Part shown: positions 14,201-15,003 of the stretch, one piece after another
Layout of the letters: each line of letters starts with the position of its first letter
Numbering within the stretch: the first letter of the stretch is position 1
Assembly (NCBI GenBank): GCA_016932895.1
Contig: JAFGCA010000452.1
Location: 1-15,003 of the forward strand
Length of the DNA: 15,003 nucleotides
Direction: 5' to 3'
Source: Sedimentisphaerales bacterium
Lineage (GTDB): Bacteria > Planctomycetota > Phycisphaerae > Sedimentisphaerales > SG8-4
The notes under the pieces: model-generated
The model's input: only the letters and a program-made list of their open reading frames with translations
What the model was told of the DNA's origin: nothing
Database searches by the model: none
Made by a program: the position numbers and the translations under genes

Positions 14201-14732
14201 TGTTCAGCAGAGCCTCGGCATAGTGCTTGCTGCCGCGAAGCTCATCCTCGGCCTTCTTTCTTTCGGTGATATCGACTCCGACGGCCCACGTGGACCAGCC
14301 GGCAATGGGGAATTCCTGGGAAACGTTGAACCACATGACCTGCCGCCGGCGCCCGTCCTTGCAGATCAACGGCAACTCCCAGCAACGGAAATCGCCGCCG
14401 CAGCGATCGAACTCCCGGAACATCGCTTCACGCGACCGCGTCTCAGGATAAAGCAACTCGAAGGCACGGGGGTTACCCACGATCTCATCCGCCCCGTAGC
14501 CGGTGACCCGCTCGCACTCACGGTTCCAGAATACGATGGTGCCCTCGTCATCCAGCGCATCGATCATGACCGGCATGTTCTGGAAGATGCAGCACCGGCG
14601 CTGCTGCTCTTCCTCGAGGGCAGCGATCTTCTCCCGGAGCTCCCGGTTCTCCCGTTCCAATTCGGCCGTACGTCTCTCTGTCCCGGTCAGATCCTGACCT
14701 GACGATGGGCCGCCTGCACTTTCGCCAGCCAT
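11265..14732 (-). CDS. soluble sensor histidine kinase with seven PAS domains
   Basis: The 1155-residue protein has a short coiled coil (about 18-46), then seven PAS domains at about 47-158, 172-290, 298-412, 424-537, 547-662, 674-787 and 798-912, most ending in DITERK/DVTRQR-type linkers. After a coiled linker comes the HisKA domain with phosphoacceptor H942 (SATLAHELTQPL). The HATPase domain follows with N-box N1059 (LLQNAIQAAD), DDCGG (1089-1093), FEPFFTTK (1103-1110) and GTGLGL (1115-1120). The kinase machinery looks complete. No membrane segment or signal peptide is visible, so it senses a cytoplasmic cue (redox, gas or small ligand). Ligand residues cannot be assigned. The ATG at 14732 is chosen because a near-consensus promoter lies upstream at 14859-14887; a TTG at 14894 would precede that promoter. 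GGAGGAGGG is unusually far (21 nt) from the ATG, with a GA tract between. The cognate regulator follows 25 nt downstream. Confidence 0.93.
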   Translation of the reverse strand: MAGESAGGPSSGQDLTGTERRTAELERENRELREKIAALEEEQQRRCCIFQNMPVMIDALDDEGTIVFWNRECERVTGYGADEIVGNPRAFELLYPETRSREAMFREFDRCGGDFRCWELPLICKDGRRRQVMWFNVSQEFPIAGWSTWAVGVDITERKKAEDELRGSKHYAEALLNTVPDAIAVVDMEGRIQQVNAELLRGAGLQREQVLGKRIADLGIVDTDTNRYFEREVFPALQAQGAVHNVEATVFRGDGSSFPALVSFSLLKDGSGRPIGIVSSGRDVTQIKEAQHNASEKEQMLRATFDAITESVFLVDREKVIRAANETAAKRLGCEVEDLIGQSPRKLSPDIISEGVRNARQAHFDEVLRTGKPLRLVDRRDGMVFDQTHYPVFDERGRVSHVVLVAIDITERLQAQREAREIERRYQDLVENVNDVIYATDLDGRFTSVNRACKSVLGAPREQVLGTPFCRWIPEPEQPALEAARDRTLQGETAVAEFMIRDPDGAPRYIEVSKAPLVVDGEIRGTQGVIRDITERRRAEQVLRQREQMLRGLFNAVTESVLLTDPRGRLLALNDTAARHIGQPAKDLLGAELGEIDPEGILGPILEERVRWVEQVARFGRALRVEGQQDGCVFDHNLYPVFGAGGQVRQVAIFSKDVTRQRQAERALRESEERYRSLVEGLGAMVATFEPEGKFTSVNQAVETILGFAPEEVVGKHFTDFLSDKSRAEVMSQAERIGQGQAVRGQAALVHRDGRLVDVEYGMSPALRDGRVVEVRGITWDMTQRKRLERLLRESEQRYRAVVENAGEVIAVVDENGVFQFMNNTAGRRLGGSPGDFIGKSMWDLFPSEIAERQVSYIREVITSGQGVNSVGMSMVQGEWRWYNTTIEPLCDSDGEVTAGLVIARDIHELKQAQEELENLRERMMRAEQLASLGTLSATLAHELTQPLTVIRLSIQNSLKDLEAGAGAARALEDLQDGLEEVSHATSIVERFRNFARRSSEKITGKIVLSRLVGRVVRLLGESARRSNVVLDVEGLEGLPSIDAREKDLEQLFFALLQNAIQAADAAGESHVRISGVRQGGHIELRLTDDCGGIRVEDRERIFEPFFTTKPAREGTGLGLCIVQRVVAQAGGDVRVESQWGRGTTFVVTLPIEST

Positions 14733-14735
14733 GCG

Positions 14736-14752
14736 TCTCTCTCTCTCTCTCT
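14736..14752. repeat. dinucleotide tract, (GA)8 on the coding strand, just before the kinase start
   Basis: A 17-nt uninterrupted TC tract on the plus strand reads AGAGAG... on the coding (minus) strand. It lies between GGAGGAGGG (14754-14762) and the ATG at 14732. Slippage would change the spacing of ribosome site and start codon. Confidence 0.75.
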
Positions 14753-14858
14753 GCCCTCCTCCAGACTGAGTCTGCAAGCCCTCCGTATTCCTATGGCTTA
14801 CAAGGACCGACACCTGCCTGCCGTTATGCCCCACCACGACCACGGACACAACTTTTGG

Positions 14859-14887
14859 ATTATACGCCACGCCGAGAAAATAATCAA
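14859..14887 (-). promoter_or_regulatory. near-consensus sigma70 promoter for the two-component operon
   Basis: On the minus strand TTGATT (14882-14887), a 17-nt spacer and a perfect TATAAT (14859-14864) precede the kinase gene. The expected leader is about 120 nt. The 229-nt stretch 14733-14961 holds nothing else I can name besides the GA tract. Confidence 0.7.
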
Positions 14888-14961
14888 CAAACAAGAGACG
14901 GAAAATCAGCCAATCTCCACAGTCTCAATAGGGATTAAGAATTGTCAGCGGATGCGCAGCC

Positions 14962-15003
14962 TCATTCGTGGCGCAGGGATTCGATGGGATCCATATTGGC
15001 GGC
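14962..15003 (-). CDS. C-terminal end of an FtsX/MacB-like ABC transporter permease (partial)
   Basis: Only the last 13 codons are present, reading AANMDPIESLRHE then TGA (14962-14964). A terminal 'A...DPIEALRxE' is a hallmark of MacB/LolC-type permeases with the FtsX fold, so the gene beyond the window edge probably encodes one. It lies on the same strand as the kinase, 229 nt upstream. The assignment rests on this short motif alone. Confidence 0.5.
   Translation of the reverse strand, partial: AANMDPIESLRHE

Noticed and set aside
11265..14732. Calling the kinase and regulator FixL and FixJ
   Set aside because: The regulator has the FixJ layout, but no haem-PAS signature can be assigned by eye and there are no nitrogen-fixation or microaerobic genes nearby.
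14733..14894. N-terminal extension of the kinase from a TTG at 14894
   Set aside because: The near-consensus promoter at 14859-14887 lies downstream of this codon, so the transcript would not contain it.

Overview
The window is high-GC bacterial DNA, most likely from a planctomycete and plausibly the Phycisphaerae/Sedimentisphaerales side of that phylum. This is an inference from content: several Tat-exported enzymes (RRDFLK-type signals), a type I sulfatase, the 'NRLNAQKSTGPRT...NAVKHGL' conserved hypothetical family, a very PAS-rich hybrid-free histidine kinase, and an ECF sigma operon with a Spy-like protein. No rRNA, tRNA, CRISPR array or complete insertion sequence is visible.

Layout from left to right. 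(1) 1-834, minus: a Tat-exported TIM-barrel/aldo-keto-reductase-like protein, cut by the window edge, behind a strong sigma70-type promoter. (2) 963-1832, minus: a conserved hypothetical whose C-terminal tail is built from a dispersed DNA repeat. (3) 1833-2259: an intergenic stretch with an inverted repeat and degenerate octamer repeats. (4) 2260-3591, plus: an unrecognised multi-pass membrane protein and an unrecognised small acidic protein. These are the only plus-strand genes. (5) 3714-4427, minus: a protein with an integrase-like core-binding domain but no recombinase catalytic domain. (6) 4660-6097, minus: a translationally coupled operon of ECF sigma factor, single-pass membrane protein and membrane-anchored Spy/CpxP-like protein. 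(7) 6335-7165, minus: a secreted EF-hand protein. (8) 7303-10391, minus: a sulfatase and a polysaccharide-deacetylase-like protein, both Tat-exported, separated by a palindromic dispersed repeat. (9) 10610-14732, minus: a FixJ-type response regulator and its soluble histidine kinase with seven PAS domains. (10) 14962-15003: the last codons of an FtsX/MacB-like ABC permease.

How parts work together. The kinase and regulator form a two-gene two-component operon 25 nt apart, driven by a near-consensus promoter (TTGATT-17-TATAAT). The sigma, membrane and Spy-like genes overlap by 4 and 1 nt and look like an envelope-stress or metal-sensing unit, with the membrane proteins as likely regulators of the sigma factor. 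The sulfatase and deacetylase-like protein suggest breakdown or remodelling of sulfated, substituted polysaccharide outside the cytoplasm. Several promoters share a TTGACA -35 element, and two carry short dyads between -35 and -10.

No single clearly undescribed defence or mobile system stands out. The best leads are the repeat-built protein tail, the catalytic-domain-less integrase-like protein, the sigma/TM/Spy-like operon, the duplicated PAS pairs, and a GA dinucleotide tract between the Shine-Dalgarno sequence and the start codon of the kinase.
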